64,000 bases of DNA from Mesorhizobium sp. SARCC-RB16n (GCF_008520305.1 NZ_ML703284.1:29806-93805), one strand, 5' to 3'; shown: positions 1 to 8,787, numbered from the stretch's first letter. Made by a program: numbers and translations. Notes: generated from the sequence alone by a model not told the origin.

Positions 1-45
1 GTCGTTATCCCGGAACCGAGGACACTTCCGGGCGACATGCATTAG
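1..45. repeat. Intergenic palindromic repeat, cut by window start
   Basis: The first 45 bases form a hairpin. Outer arms GTCG and CGAC enclose inner arms CCCGGAA and TTCCGGG, and the element ends in ATGCATTAG. A matching GCAT is expected just before base 1, so the element is probably truncated by the window edge. From memory, hairpins of this form (GTCG, CCCGGAA, ATGCAT) recur between genes in Mesorhizobium and related rhizobia. The sequence itself shows only the inverted repeat. Confidence 0.5.
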
Positions 46-349
46 GCGGCCCGGCACACCGGTTGGGGGCAGTGGGGCCGGGCCTAACCGGCGGGGCTTC
101 GCGGGGCGGCCGCCGGCTTCGTCGTACAGGAAAACAAATCTGTCGATTGTTTGCCAAAACTCTTCAAATCATCATGTCAGGATAATTCAGCCGCTTTCTG
201 TTTTTTGGACCTAAGCAGATATAACATTCCCAAACGGAATGCGCCCTCGTCCTTCGAAGACCTCCCCACCGCCAGAGCGCTAAGTGCTCGGCAACATCGG
301 CAACGTTGCTGGAAGCATCGCTCCATTCGGACCTGAAATGCTTGCAGGC
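46..349. other. Gene-free stretch with GC-rich hairpins
   Basis: No convincing gene is present. A strong 8-bp perfect stem pairs bases 48-55 (GGCCCGGC) with 77-84 (GCCGGGCC), followed by a very GC-rich tract to about 115. This lies beyond the 3' end of the broken S53 peptidase gene, so it could act as its terminator, but no U-tract follows on the minus strand. The rest (about 120-349) is AT-richer and holds nothing recognised. Confidence 0.4.
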
Positions 350-1720
350 TCAAGCCCTCGTTGGATTTCGGCGTTGGCCGCGTGGCGGGTGCACTGGGGG
401 TTTGTTCAGCGCCTCGAACAACGTGCCCAGCTTGCTCGCAATGGGAGTGCCGATACCGGTGCACGGGTCAGGACCGACGCGAGCCCGGAAATAGCCGTTG
501 TCGCCGTGGATAATGTCGTTGAAGCATGTGTGGTTGAGCCAGAGCTGCGGCGTCACAAGCCCGAGCTTGCGGCCGAAGGCGGCAAACAGGCCGGCATAGA
601 GCGGTGCCACGGCGCTGGTGCCGCCGATCGCTTCTTGTCGGCCGTGGACGAAGACATTGTAGCCCGTATATGGGTCCGCATTGGCCGAGACGTCAGGCAC
701 CATGCGGCCCGGTCCGTGCGGCGCCCCGGCCTGCCAGGCCGGCATCGGGTGGAACAGCTCTGAGAAACCACCGCCCGTCCCCGACCCATTCGGGTTACCG
801 GGGTCGTCGTTCCAGACGGTCTCTTCGGCATTGCCGTCGTGAGGCTTCATGGTGCCGCCGCAGCCAACCACGAACGGACAGGAGGACGGCAGATCGACAT
901 TGGCCGGGTCTGTCCCGCCGTCAGAGGAATCATTGTCGCCCGAAGCCGCGAAGATGATTATGCCCGCCTTGGCGGCGGCCTCCGCCGCCGTGCTCAGCCT
1001 GCCGGGATAGTCGACGCCCGCCATCGCGGCCGCCGCCTTCCAGTTGGTCTCATCGGAGCCCCAGGAGATCGAACAGACGTCGCAGCCGTCGGCCGCGGCG
1101 GCGGTGATGGCGGTCGCCATCGCGCCCCAGTCGGTGGCGTCCGCCCAGTAGATCCGGATATTTGCAGCTTCGCCTGTGGCCACTGAATAGGCTGCGGCGG
1201 CGACTTCGATGTCGAGCGCAACCTCACGGTCGGGGTCGGCGGCAGGGTTGCCCTAGTGCTTGTTGGGATCGTTGCGGCCGGATCCGATCGGCACGTCGAC
1301 AATGGTCGGCACTGGCAGGCCCGTCGAGCGGAAATAGGCGTCGATGTCCTTTAGCACCCACCCGCCGCTGAACTCGATGATGGCGATCACGCCGCCGCCG
1401 GCGAGGCCGGTCGGCCAGGAATAGGCCCGACACAGATCCGGCACGTTCCAGGGCTCCGCCCCTGCCGCAGCCGGGCGAAAGGCGACATTGCCGATGCCAG
1501 GCAGCTTGAAATAGGGCCGGACGATGTTGGGCACCAAATGCGACAGCTCTGCCCTGGCGCGCAGGCGCGCGCGGCGTGTGCCAACGGCACGGTCATACAT
1601 GGCCGCGAGATCGGCTTTCATCGCCATTCGCGAAGCGCCGTCTAGATAGATCATATGCCCCGAGGGGTAGTTCCTGATCGTCAGATTACCGCGCGCCTGG
1701 GCGTTCTTGAGCGGCCGCAC
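350..1720 (-). pseudogene. Broken S53 (sedolisin) peptidase fused to an S10 peptidase tail
   Basis: Two fragments, 1253-1720 and 350-1183, lie in the same frame and read as one protein interrupted by an in-frame TAG at 1255-1253 (about codon 156). The downstream part is a serine-carboxyl peptidase of family S53. The ASGDNDS oxyanion region and the GGTSAVAPLYAG catalytic serine motif are clear, and the catalytic Glu/Asp pair (EVALD) lies just after the stop, near 1210-1225. The first 45 or so codons do not belong to S53. They resemble the C-terminus of an S10 serine carboxypeptidase (IRNYPSGHMIYLD), and a stop codon 9 bases upstream shows the rest of that S10 gene is gone. The locus therefore looks like a deletion remnant of adjacent S10 and S53 genes. 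A sequencing error could explain the single TAG but not the missing S10 body. Confidence 0.72.
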
Positions 1721-1778
1721 GCATCTTCATCGGGAGCTTCGGAACCGGGGCTTGAGCTGCCTGTCAAATATAACAATC

Positions 1779-1818
1779 TGGCAGGCCTGGAGGGACTCGA
1801 ACCCCCAACCAAACGGTT
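1779..1818 (-). other. tRNA-Trp-like 3' fragment, possible attachment site
   Basis: Read on the minus strand, these 40 bases match the 3' half of a tRNA: the end of an anticodon stem, a variable loop, a T arm (GGGGG, TTCGAGT, CCCTC), an acceptor strand CAGGCCT, a discriminator G and an encoded CCA. The acceptor end and T arm fit my recollection of rhizobial tRNA-Trp. The 5' half does not fold: no matching AGGCCTG acceptor strand is found upstream. A 3'-half tRNA copy is the usual footprint of an integrated element (attL or attR), but no integrase gene is present in the window. Confidence 0.6.
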
Positions 1819-2133
1819 GTGAGTTGACGGCTCAGGGTCCGACTATCGCCAAACCAAACATACCCCGGCCCCACAAGTTCACGGTCGACGCAAATGCAGT
1901 TGACGTCGGGCCCGGATCTGGGCACCAGTGGCGATGCCCAAACGCGAACTAGGACCGAAATCCGGTGCGACTTCAACGGCTTGTGAAAGCGCGAATTCAT
2001 GCTGGCTGGGGATCCAGGTTCCCCAGCCAAGTTTCCACAGCGCTGGTCACTCCAACCCTCGGTATTATTCAATGGTCGCGGGTGCGTTTCACTGGCTAAG
2101 CTCTCTGTGAAGTTTCCTGCATTAGGCCGCCTG
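1819..2133. other. Gene-free stretch with a strong hairpin
   Basis: No gene is supported. A perfect 9-bp stem pairs 2004-2012 (GGCTGGGGA) with 2020-2028 (TCCCCAGCC) around a 7-base loop, about 105 bases before the next gene. No T-run follows, so a simple intrinsic terminator is not obvious; an attenuator or a repeat remnant is possible. Confidence 0.4.
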
Positions 2134-2766
2134 ATGGTCACTGACACCGAGTTCATTGTCGAAAGCATCAAGCAGGGATGCGTGGTGCTTGCCGATGGCG
2201 AGTTCTTCATCGACAGACTGGTGAAGTATGTCGGCAACGGCAGGGTCCGATGGCATATCGAATTTCGTGGACATCGAATCGAACTGACGACCGGTCAGCT
2301 CAAGAAGGAGCCTACCTTCCGTAGGAAGATGCTCGAGCAGGCCGGCGTGCTGCCGCCCCAGCGTCCCGGGGCCAACTACAGGCGGTGGGCCATCGATCTG
2401 CGGAAGAACGCCATCGCGCTTCCCTGGCGGGACAGACCGGTCGATGCCGGTTTCGCCATCGACAGGCTTGTCAGTCATGGGGGCGACCGCTGGACCGTTG
2501 AATACCAAGGCAAGGCAATCAAGTTCACGACGACCAAACTGCGCAGGCAAACCAGCTTCCGCAAGAGGATGCTGCTCAAGGCCAAGGTGCTGCCGCCCCA
2601 GACGGACCCGGTTGCCTATCGGAAGTGGGTGGACTGGCTGATTCAAAATGCCACGGAGACCGCACCGCAGGCCAGCGATGCCTTGATCACCGAGAAAAGT
2701 TGGCTTGACGACCTGCCGGAGCTAGCCGGCTGGCAAAACGAAGTGGCACCTGATGCGACCGACTAG
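2134..2766 (+). CDS. Unrecognised protein with two tandem ~70-residue repeats
   Basis: A protein of 210 residues if it starts at the ATG at 2134. An in-frame upstream start at 1999 would add 45 residues that look like intergenic translation. Two copies of one module run in tandem, at about residues 23-95 and 108-175. Each begins FxIDRLV, continues with a tryptophan-containing beta-like stretch and (I/L)xxTTxxL(K/R), then FR(K/R)(M)L, VLPPQ, a YR(R/K)W motif and ends near NA. The pattern suggests a small alpha/beta domain duplicated within the gene. The C-terminal 35 residues are acidic. There is no signal peptide or membrane segment. I do not recognise the family. It stands alone beside a tRNA fragment, which makes an origin in a mobile element plausible, but no function can be assigned. 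Confidence 0.55.
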   Translation: MVTDTEFIVESIKQGCVVLADGEFFIDRLVKYVGNGRVRWHIEFRGHRIELTTGQLKKEPTFRRKMLEQAGVLPPQRPGANYRRWAIDLRKNAIALPWRDRPVDAGFAIDRLVSHGGDRWTVEYQGKAIKFTTTKLRRQTSFRKRMLLKAKVLPPQTDPVAYRKWVDWLIQNATETAPQASDALITEKSWLDDLPELAGWQNEVAPDATD

Positions 2767-2809
2767 GATGGCGCGCCGCCGCACTTTACATCCACGCCAA
2801 AGCTCATCG

Positions 2810-2837
2810 CGTTTGCCATGCCTACAGATTTCGGCAC
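2810..2837 (+). repeat. 28-bp direct repeat, copy 1
   Basis: This 28-mer (starting CGTTTGCCATGCC and ending GATTTCGGCAC) recurs at 3806-3833 with two mismatches. The two copies bracket the broken outer-membrane protein gene and lie 996 bases apart. Confidence 0.75.
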
Positions 2838-2981
2838 CCCCTCCAAAACGCTTTTTTGTTGCACCATCGCAACACGCTTCGGGAAACTGTGCACTCCGAC
2901 TACTCAATTGCATTCCGTTAGTGAATCCATCTGATACATAGGGCGTTGGTTGAGCACAGTTCAACGTGGCGGGAATACCCA

Positions 2982-3648
2982 ATGAAGTACATTTTGGCTG
3001 CAGCAGTTCTGGGCGCCACTCTTACCTCTGCCATGGCGGCTGATGTTGTGAACGAGCTCCCGGTCGCTTCCACTTATGATTGGACAGGTGCCTATATCGG
3101 CGGCCAGATCGGTTACGCCTGGGGCAAAGATCATATCCAGGACGAAAACGTCCTCGGCGGCGGATAGCTTCAGGGTCCATGGAGTCACCGGCGGTGTTTT
3201 TGCCGGCTATAATATGCAATGGGGCAACATTGTCGCCGGCATCGAAGGCGATATCGAGGCCTCCGGAGCTGTCGGTCACAATCCAGACTGGCTGTTCGGC
3301 ACTGATGACAATACCCATATCTACGCCCAAGGCTCATTGCGCGGGCGCTTGGGCTATGCCTTCGACAATTGGCTGCCCTATGTCACCGGTGGTCTGGCCC
3401 TCGGGGATATTCACACGAAGTTCGAAGATGGCGCGGCAACGGATTCCAAGTCGGAAGTGAAGGCTGGCTGGACGATCGGCGCTGGCCTCGCTTACGCCTT
3501 CAACAAAAATTGGGTTGGTCAGGCCGAATATCGTTATACAGATTTCGGCAAGGTTACGACTGTCACCGACAACACCGATCCGGGATGGGAAGAGCACGAA
3601 CACATCAAGACCAACGAAGTCAGAATCGGGATCGCCTATAAATTCTGA
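2982..3648 (+). pseudogene. Frameshifted outer-membrane beta-barrel protein
   Basis: The gene starts at ATG 2982 with a clear signal peptide (a hydrophobic stretch ending AMA, cleaved before AD), then YDWTGAYIGGQIGYAWG, the N-terminus typical of rhizobial and Brucella Omp25/31-like opacity porins. That frame stops at TAG 3165-3167 inside a CGGCGGCGG run. The barrel continues in another frame from about 3160 (VTGGVFAGYNMQWG, further beta strands) and ends with the family's characteristic terminal phenylalanine strand (RIGIAYKF). A one-base indel at about 3154-3165 separates the two parts. Repaired, the protein would be about 221 residues, normal for the family. Either the gene is inactivated or the assembly has an error in the GGC run. 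A dyad GTTGA-N7-TCAAC (2949-2965) precedes the start. Confidence 0.75.
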
Positions 3649-3716
3649 TTTGCAGATTTGCTTCCTAGGCTAATTGAGAAAGCGCCGCGAGAAGGCCCCT
3701 CAGGCCTCCATTTTTC

Positions 3717-3753
3717 AAAAGTCGCCCTTGCTTAGATGAGCCGGGCGGCTTTT
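3717..3753 (+). terminator. Intrinsic terminator after the porin gene
   Basis: AAAAGTCGCCC (3717-3727) pairs with GGGCGGCTTTT (3743-3753) over 11 positions with one G-U pair. The 15-base loop is followed by TTTTC. The A/T-flanked stem could work in both directions. Confidence 0.7.
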
Positions 3754-3805
3754 CTTGTGAGAGGAACCCGCCTTGTCCTCTCAAAAGTGGCGATGGAACC
3801 CATGA

Positions 3806-3833
3806 CGTTTGCCATGCCCGCAGATTTCGGCAC
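3806..3833 (+). repeat. 28-bp direct repeat, copy 2
   Basis: Second copy of the 28-mer at 2810-2837, in the same orientation, differing at two central bases (CCCGC here, CCTAC there). Sequence on either side of the two copies differs, so the similarity is confined to this block. Confidence 0.75.
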
Positions 3834-3893
3834 ACATTGATGGCAAAGGAATCCGGCTTGGCTCACGGCCGACCAGACTTTGAATGAGACCAC

Positions 3894-5578
3894 ATGGACC
3901 GCTTCAATCTCGGCGCCTACCGCCGCCCCATCTCCACCCGCTCGGCAGAAACCCAGCGCTGGTTCGATATCGGCCTGAACTGGTGCTACGGCTTCAACCA
4001 CGAGGAAGGCATCAAGTGCTTCGAGAAGGCGCTGGAGACGGATTCCCGCTGCGCCATGGTGCATTGGGCATCGCCTATGCCGCCGGGCCTTTCTACAATC
4101 TGACCTGGAAGGAGCATGGCGAGGCCGAGGCAAACACCGCGACCAAGCGCTGTTTCGAGCATGTCCAGCTCGCGCGCGCCAATGCGGCATCAGCCAGCGA
4201 GGTCGAAAGGAAGTTGATCGAGGCGTTGGCCTGCCGTTTCCAGAAACCGCAGCGCGTGAGCCTCCAGGAATTCGAACAATGGAATGATGCCTATGCCGCC
4301 GCGATGCGGCGGGTCTACGAAACCTTTCCCGACGACCATGATGTGATGGCGCCGTTCGTCGAGGCCCTGATGATGCGCACGGTGCGGCGGCTTTGGAACC
4401 TCAAGACCGGTGCACCGGCGCCGAATTCTGATGTCGTCGAAGCGCTGGAGGTGTGCGAGCGGTCGATCCGGCTCGCGGACGAAGCCGGCATCGCCCAGCA
4501 CCCGGCGATCGTCCATCTGCACATCCACCTCCTGGAAATGTCCACCATGCCGGAACGCGGCATGCGCTCGGCCGATCTGCTCGGCGAGATGTGCCCCGAT
4601 GCCGGGCACATGAACCATATGCCGGGGCATATTTATGTGCTGTGCGGCGACTATGAAAAAGCGAAGCTCGCCAGCGAGAAGGCGGTTCGGGCCAACGACC
4701 TCTATCTCGCCTATGCGGATGAGCCGACCTACTATCTGCTCGGCTGCTGCCACGATCTGCACCTGATGATGTTCACCTGCATGTTCCTTGGCCAGTACCA
4801 GCCGGCGCTATGGGCCGCCGACAAGGTGCGCAGCCTGGTGACGCGTGACGTGGTCGCCATCCTGGATCGGCCAAAACTCACCCAGACGGTGGAGGGCTAT
4901 CATGCGATGAAATCGCATGTGTCGGTGCGCTTCGGGCGCTGGCAGGAGATCATCGACGAACCGGTGACCGAGGAGCCCGGCCTCTATGTGCTGACGGCGG
5001 CCATGCAGCACTACGCCAAGGGCGTCGCGCATGCGACGTTGAGGCAATTCGCCGAAGCCGAGCGCGAGCGCGAGCTGTTTCGCCAGCACCTCGAAGGCAT
5101 TGCGCCCGAGCGGCGGTTCCTCAGCAACCCCACCCGCGCCTCGCTTGCCGTCGGTGCCGCCTTGCTCGATGGCGAGCTTGCCTACCACCAGCGCCGGCAC
5201 GAGGAGGCCTATAGCCATCTCAGGCACGCGGTCGAGCTGGACGACAATCTGTTCTACACCGAACCTTGGGCGTGGATGCACCCGCCGCGCCATGCGCTGG
5301 CGGCGCTGCTTCTCGATCAGGGACACGCCGAGGAAGCCGAGCAGGTCTATCGCGACGATCTCGGCCTGAGCGGCAAGGTGCAGCGTTGCGCCCAGCACCC
5401 GAACAATGTCTGGGCGCTGCACGGACTGGTGGAATGTTTGAGGCGGCGCGGCGAGAGCGAAGAGCTGCCGGGACTACAGGCCGCGCTCACCGCGGCCCTG
5501 GCCAGGACAGACGTGCCGATCAGCTCATCCTGCCTGTGCCGGACGAGCGTGCAATCGGCACTCAGCTGTTGTCATTGA
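3894..5578 (+). pseudogene. TPR-repeat protein with a frameshift
   Basis: The gene starts at ATG 3894 (MDRFNLGAYRR) and reads well to CAMVHW at about 4064. It then loses its frame and resumes as GIAYAAGPFYNLTWKEHGE in a frame one base away. The sequence TTGGGCATC at 4064-4072 needs one extra G to read Trp-Gly-Ile, so a one-base deletion in a G run explains it. Repaired, the protein would be about 561 residues of helical tetratricopeptide-like repeats (EEGIKCFEKALETD; pairs of helices with small/aromatic spacing) with no signal peptide, ending in a Cys-rich SSCLCR tail. The family is a large cytosolic TPR protein of unknown role. The long intact second part argues for a very recent mutation or a base-call error. 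Confidence 0.7.
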
Positions 5579-5612
5579 GTCTATCGCGCTCTTCCCGGGC
5601 AGTTCATTCCCA

Positions 5613-6014
5613 TCAGGGGATGCTGAAGGGCACCGAGTCCGCAACCGTTCCATCGATGGCCAAATCAACACGATAGGTACCCGCCGGCCATCCCGCCGTG
5701 GGTTTGCTGAGTTGTGAATCAGCCTCGGTGTTGGCTCCAACGTCGAGGTCGACCTTGTCGATGGTGTAGTTTGCCGGTGCGGCGCCGTGGGAATCAACCG
5801 AGACCCAGGAGAATGTGATTTTCGATGTGGGCGCGATATCCACCAACTCAGCCGACACGTAAATCACCGGTGTGTCGGCAGGGAAGTTGCTCTGAGGCGT
5901 TCCCCCGTCCTTTGTCGCGGAAAGGACAATGTTATCGAAACCGGCTGCCTGGGCCGGCATACCGAAGCTGAGGGCCGCCAAGGCGGCAATGGCTAGGACT
6001 AGAGCTGCTTTCAA
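5613..6014 (-). CDS. Small secreted hypothetical protein
   Basis: I chose a TTG start at 6014 because a perfect AAGGAG lies 7 bases upstream; an ATG 13 codons further up has no such site. The product is 133 residues. A signal peptide (LKAALVLAIAALAALSFG, cleavage after AQA) leads to a mature domain of about 105 residues rich in Thr, Ser, Asp and Val with alternating hydrophobic residues, likely a beta-sandwich. There are no cysteines or known motifs. The family was not recognised. It converges on the TPR gene and is followed by no partner on its own strand. Confidence 0.6.
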   Translation of the reverse strand: MKAALVLAIAALAALSFGMPAQAAGFDNIVLSATKDGGTPQSNFPADTPVIYVSAELVDIAPTSKITFSWVSVDSHGAAPANYTIDKVDLDVGANTEADSQLSKPTAGWPAGTYRVDLAIDGTVADSVPFSIP

Positions 6015-6089
6015 GATTTTACTCCTTGTCGGACTTGGTTGCTGGCCCTGCAAATCAGGGAGCGGATCGGTGCTGAGGGCGGAATGCCC

Positions 6090-6776
6090 TCAGCCCAGCC
6101 ATTTGTCGTAATCGGCCACCAAAAGGTGCAATGGCGGCGTGTCTTCCTCGATATCGGCGAAACGGCCGATCGGCTCACGGAAGACGTTGTCGGTGCGATC
6201 GTCATTGACGGTCGACACCTCGCCGATCAGCACATCCTTGCCCTCGGCCCAGAAGGCGTGCCACACGCCGGGCAGCAGCGTGACGCTCTGGCCGGGATCG
6301 AGCTTCAGCAGCCCGCCCGCCGGCAGCCGGTGGATGGTTCCATCGACCGGCACCGACACCTCGGCCTTGGGGTCGATACCGCCGTCGCGATCATGCATGA
6401 ACAGTTCCAGCACCAGCTTGCCGCCGCCGCGGTTGATGATGTCCTCGGCCTTGATGTTGTGGCGGTGCATCGGCGACATCTGGTCCTTGCGCGAGATCAT
6501 GATCTTCTCGGCATAGAGCATGCCCATGCCCTTCTTCATGTCTTCGTAGCGACCGTTGCGAACGGTGAACAGGAACAGGCCGAGATCGTCGAACTTGCCC
6601 TGGCCGTAGTCGGTGATGTCCCAGCCGAGCCGTGAGGTAAAGATGGCAGAGGAATCGACCTGGCGCGCCTTCATCTCCTCGGGCGACCAGTAGGCGAAGG
6701 GTGGCATGATGTAGCCGAACGAGCGGATGAAAGCGTCGGCTTCGCGGATGATTTCGTTGATGGCGGAGCGTTTCAT
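6090..6776 (-). CDS. D-lyxose ketol-isomerase family protein
   Basis: A 228-residue cupin-fold sugar isomerase, beginning MKRSAINE. The central SPMHRHNIKAEDIINRGGG stretch supplies the metal-binding His-x-His and Glu of the D-lyxose/D-mannose isomerase family, and a further His follows at LLPGVWHAFW. Family members interconvert D-lyxose and D-xylulose (or D-mannose and D-fructose) using Mn2+ in the cytoplasm. The start at 6776 is preferred over an upstream in-frame GTG or ATG because the family begins here. It is divergent from the D-threonine-aldolase-like gene, with 186 bases between them. No sugar transporter or kinase is adjacent, so the physiological sugar is inferred only from family. 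Confidence 0.8.
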   Translation of the reverse strand: MKRSAINEIIREADAFIRSFGYIMPPFAYWSPEEMKARQVDSSAIFTSRLGWDITDYGQGKFDDLGLFLFTVRNGRYEDMKKGMGMLYAEKIMISRKDQMSPMHRHNIKAEDIINRGGGKLVLELFMHDRDGGIDPKAEVSVPVDGTIHRLPAGGLLKLDPGQSVTLLPGVWHAFWAEGKDVLIGEVSTVNDDRTDNVFREPIGRFADIEEDTPPLHLLVADYDKWLG

Positions 6777-6962
6777 GATCGCAACCCTTCGTGTCGAGTC
6801 TTCCGACAAATCGCATAGCCGAACGCCGGTGCGGTGTCGATCCATCTTGCCTGTTCGAGCCTTGCACGCTCCCGCTCATGGCCCACCGATCGGGCCCGCT
6901 GGCCGCGTGACATCACGCGCTTTCGGGCTCATAACCCCTGCGAATTGCACAGGATATAACCG

Positions 6963-8021
6963 ATGCCGACCATCCATGACCTCGATACGCCGTCGATCCT
7001 CATCGATGCCGCGCGCGCCGAAGCCAATATCGCCCGCGCGCAGGCTCACGCCGACAAGAACGGGCTGAAGCTCAGGCCGCACATCAAGACGCACAAGCTG
7101 CCTTATTGGGCGAAGAAGCAGATGGCGGCGGGCGCCGTCGGCATCACTTGCCAGAAGATCGGCGAGGCCGAGGTAATGGCCGATGCCGGGCTGACGGATA
7201 TCTTTCTCCCCTACAACATTCTTGGCCGCGCCAAGCTCGAACGGCTGAAGGCGCTGCATGGCCGCGTGACGCTGTCGGTGACGGCCGACAGCGCACAGAC
7301 GCTGGAAGGGCTCGCCGCCACCTTCACCGATGCCGGGCATCCGCTATCGGTATTGGTCGAATGCGACACCGGCATGGGGCGCTGCGGCGTGCAGACGGCC
7401 AATGAAGCGGTTGCGCTGGCGCGGGTGATCGACAAGGCAGGCGGCGTTGCATTTGGCGGGCTGATGACCTATCCCGCCGCCGGCCGGGCAGTGGAGGCCG
7501 AAGCCTGGCTTGCCGACGCCAAACAGGCGCTGGCGGCTTCAGGGCTCGCCTGTGAGCGCATCTCCAGCGGCGGCACGCCTGACATGTGGCGTTCCGCCGA
7601 TGCCTCCGTCGTCACCGAGTATCGGCCCGGGACCTATATCTATCTCGATCGCTACCAGGTCGCGAAAGGCGTCGGCAGCCTCGACGATTGCGCGCTGACG
7701 GTGCTGTCGACGGTGGTCAGCCACCCGACGGCGAGCCGCGCCATCCTCGATGCCGGCAGCAAGGCCTTGTCCAGCGACACGCTGGGACTAAAGGATTTCG
7801 GCGAGTTGATGGGCGTGACGGGAGCGCTGGTGACGGGCCTGAGCGAGGAGCACGGCACGGTCACGCTTTCCGGCGATGGCAAGCTGCGCATCGGCGAGCG
7901 CGTGCGCGTGGTGCCGGACCATTGCTGCGTCGTCACCAACCTGTTCAACGAGGTCAATCTGATCGATGGAGAGACGGTGCTGGAAACGCTGCCGGTGACG
8001 GCGCGCGGGCTGATGGGGTGA
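6963..8021 (+). CDS. D-threonine aldolase-like PLP enzyme (DSD1/alanine-racemase fold)
   Basis: 352 residues. The N-terminal alanine-racemase-like barrel opens with DLDTPSILID. The PLP lysine is in the RPHIKTHK motif (Lys-42 or Lys-45), and a C-terminal beta domain carries the PDHCCVVTNLFNE metal-binding motif (His and Cys) typical of metal-dependent D-threonine aldolase and D-serine dehydratase. The former splits D-beta-hydroxy amino acids to glycine and an aldehyde; the latter deaminates D-serine. Sequence alone does not separate them here. It ends 4 bases before the convergent ccmC gene. An AGGAT sequence 6 bases before the ATG may serve as ribosome site. Confidence 0.85.
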   Translation: MPTIHDLDTPSILIDAARAEANIARAQAHADKNGLKLRPHIKTHKLPYWAKKQMAAGAVGITCQKIGEAEVMADAGLTDIFLPYNILGRAKLERLKALHGRVTLSVTADSAQTLEGLAATFTDAGHPLSVLVECDTGMGRCGVQTANEAVALARVIDKAGGVAFGGLMTYPAAGRAVEAEAWLADAKQALAASGLACERISSGGTPDMWRSADASVVTEYRPGTYIYLDRYQVAKGVGSLDDCALTVLSTVVSHPTASRAILDAGSKALSSDTLGLKDFGELMGVTGALVTGLSEEHGTVTLSGDGKLRIGERVRVVPDHCCVVTNLFNEVNLIDGETVLETLPVTARGLMG

Positions 8022-8025
8022 ATTT

Positions 8026-8787
8026 CTAGGCCGGTCGCTCCGCCTGCCGCGCCGCCACCCGCCGCATGGCAATGACGCGGCGGCGCCGGATTTCGGTGCG
8101 CATCGCCATCAGGTGCAGCGTGAAGAACAGCACGGTGAAGCCGACGGCCATCACCAGCAGCGGCCAGAGCAGGCTGGGGTCGATGGTCGGACCACCGAGC
8201 CTGAACACGGAAGCCGGCTGGTGCAGCGTGTTCCACCAGTCGACCGAGAATTTGATGATCGGGATATTGATGAAGCCGACCAGCGTGATGATGGCGGCGG
8301 CCCAGGCGGCGCGGCTGGCATCGTCTAGCGCACGGGTCAGCGCGATGATGCCGAGATACATCAGGAACAGCACGAAGACCGAGGTCAGCCTTGCGTCCCA
8401 AACCCACCAGGTGCCCCACATCGGCTTGCCCCAGATCGAACCGGTGATCAGCGCCAGCGCGGTGAAGACCGCACCTATGGGGGCGGCCGATTTCAGGGCG
8501 ACATCGGCCAGCGGATGGCGCCAGACCAGCGTGCCGAGGGCGGAGACCGCCATCAGCGTGTAGCACATCATGGCGAGCCAGGCGAAAGGCACATGGATGT
8601 ACATGATGCGCACCGTGATGCCTTGCTGGAAATCCTCGGGCGCGGTGAAGCTCATATAGAGGCCAGCCACGAGGACGAGCGCGGCGAACGCCGCCAGCCA
8701 CGGCACAACCCTGTCGGCCAGCCCGACGAACCGCGTCGGATTGGCAAGATCGGTCCAGCCGCTCAGGCGTGAGGTGGTGTCACTCAT
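8026..8787 (-). CDS. ccmC: Heme exporter protein CcmC
   Basis: 253 residues with six hydrophobic segments and the tryptophan-rich WWD signature WGTWWVWDARLTS (about residues 123-135) that binds heme. Conserved histidines sit in the first and third periplasmic loops (IHVPFAW; NTLHQP). CcmC presents heme to CcmE for cytochrome c maturation at the inner membrane. It normally follows ccmB and precedes ccmD. Here the upstream same-strand neighbour is ndvA, and downstream lies a convergent unrelated gene, so this copy is alone. It is full length with no damage visible. Confidence 0.9.
   Translation of the reverse strand: MSDTTSRLSGWTDLANPTRFVGLADRVVPWLAAFAALVLVAGLYMSFTAPEDFQQGITVRIMYIHVPFAWLAMMCYTLMAVSALGTLVWRHPLADVALKSAAPIGAVFTALALITGSIWGKPMWGTWWVWDARLTSVFVLFLMYLGIIALTRALDDASRAAWAAAIITLVGFINIPIIKFSVDWWNTLHQPASVFRLGGPTIDPSLLWPLLVMAVGFTVLFFTLHLMAMRTEIRRRRVIAMRRVAARQAERPA

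Noticed and set aside
1740-1860. A complete tRNA gene
   Set aside because: Only the 3' half folds; no matching acceptor 5' strand or D arm could be found.
1707-1952. Short frame containing WRDSNPQP
   Set aside because: This peptide is the usual artefact of translating a tRNA 3' end; the DNA is better explained as a tRNA fragment.
1-5600. Active mobile element with integrase or transposase
   Set aside because: No recombinase gene was found; only scars and repeats are visible.
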